From NCBI GenBank assembly GCA_001513495.1, contig LFTN01000109.1, positions 1 through 36,642 of the forward strand: a DNA stretch of 36,642 bases, written 5' to 3'. The notes below the pieces were generated by a model. That model had not been told where the DNA came from and did no database searches. It saw only the letters and a list, made by a program, of their open reading frames with translations. The position numbers were made by a program, and so were the translations under genes. Each line of letters begins with the position of its first letter. Position 1 is the stretch's first letter. This stretch comes from Clostridiales bacterium DTU087 (GTDB lineage: Bacteria > Bacillota > Limnochordia > DTU087). Shown here one piece after another: positions 35,944-36,642 of the stretch.

Positions 35944-35973
35944 TTGACAATGTGCGGAGCGGCGTGGTATTAT
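35944..35973 (+). promoter_or_regulatory. rRNA operon promoter P1
   Basis: TTGACA (35944-35949) is followed after 18 bases by TATTAT (35968-35973), eleven bases after the lysS stop. It is about 300 bases upstream of 16S. Confidence 0.75.
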
Positions 35974-36113
35974 CAAAAAGCCGCAGGGGCGGCAACAGAT
36001 TCTTAACATTAGATTGGCTGGTGGATGGAAGCCTTGGGGCAGTGAACAGTGCCGACAGGCCTGTTGCCCGAGGGGAAATTCATCAGCGGGACACCGCAAG
36101 TAAGAAAATGGTG

Positions 36114-36142
36114 TTGACAGGTTAAGAAGAGGCTAGTATAAT
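36114..36142 (+). promoter_or_regulatory. rRNA operon promoter P2 (perfect consensus)
   Basis: TTGACA (36114-36119) and TATAAT (36137-36142) are separated by 17 bases, matching the sigma-A consensus exactly. Tandem promoters P1 and P2 are a common rRNA arrangement. The stretch between them (35974-36113) holds only a small GCCGC/GCGGC hairpin. Confidence 0.9.
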
Positions 36143-36269
36143 AAGAACTTGCCGGATGGTTGAGTCCGGCGGGGAACCTTGAACCTTGAAAACTAGACAG
36201 CGTACAGAAAGCTTGTGCGTCAAGAATTAATTAGCCAGAATCGAATCCCGTCAGGGATTTGGATAATCT
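36143..36269 (+). promoter_or_regulatory. rRNA leader with boxA-like element
   Basis: ACCTTGAAAACTAGACAG (about 36182-36199) resembles the Bacillota rRNA leader element TTCTTTGAAAACTA that carries boxA antitermination signals. An AATCCC/GGGATT hairpin at about 36243-36258 lies just before the mature 16S end and could be part of a processing site. Confidence 0.6.

Positions 36270-36642
<373 letters not shown>

Overview
The window reads as a core chromosomal segment of a Bacillota (Firmicutes) bacterium with a moderately high G+C content. Pointers are Rex, an alpha2-type GlyRS, a SpoIID-family protein, a LysM/M23 endopeptidase, strong AGGAGG-type ribosome binding sites, and a 16S 5' end of Bacillota type. 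Roughly ten of about 28 genes appear to start with TTG or GTG. The sugar-binding protein has an ordinary signal peptide without a lipobox cysteine, which is unusual for a monoderm; a deep clostridial or Limnochordia-like lineage is possible, but this is inference. Nearly all genes run rightwards towards the rRNA operon at the right edge; only a sugar isomerase and a chemoreceptor run leftwards. I see no prophage, insertion sequence, CRISPR array or tRNA gene.

Layout. 1-164: tail of a FecCD-type permease. 411-3579: alpha-phosphohexomutase, HtrA protease, RlmH. 3669-5078 (minus): L-fucose/L-arabinose isomerase family protein. 5304-7446: GlyRS and the redox repressor Rex. 7760-11445: a three-gene ribose-type sugar ABC importer whose binding protein is last. 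11736-12848 (minus): a chemoreceptor with almost no external domain. 13100-15251: formate-THF ligase and Ndk. 15395-17977: a SPOR-SpoIID-beta-propeller fusion. 18104-23290: spermidine synthase, ArgRS, a membrane protein and CTP synthase. 23464-28562: DUF151 nuclease, a multi-CxxC protein, class II aldolase, Rho and a LysM-M23 endopeptidase. 28749-30721: L31, Dus and a TlpA-like thioredoxin. 30939-33572: an HTH regulator, a 'quinate dehydrogenase-like' protein and an acyl-ACP-reductase-like oxidoreductase. 33863-35934: GreA and LysRS. 35944-36642: tandem rRNA promoters and the 5' part of 16S rRNA.

The best candidate for an undescribed system is the three-gene unit at 30939-33572. It has its own promoter, and its last protein aligns by eye with cyanobacterial long-chain acyl-ACP reductase, including the catalytic cysteine, although no aldehyde-deformylating oxygenase lies beside it. 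Second-tier observations are a compact three-way-junction RNA candidate ahead of rho, a perfect-consensus promoter feeding a two-hairpin leader of greA, ArgRS with its HIGH motif changed to NVVN, a SpoIID domain fused to a seven-repeat propeller, and hairpins that appear to position or hide the ribosome binding sites of the first two complete genes.
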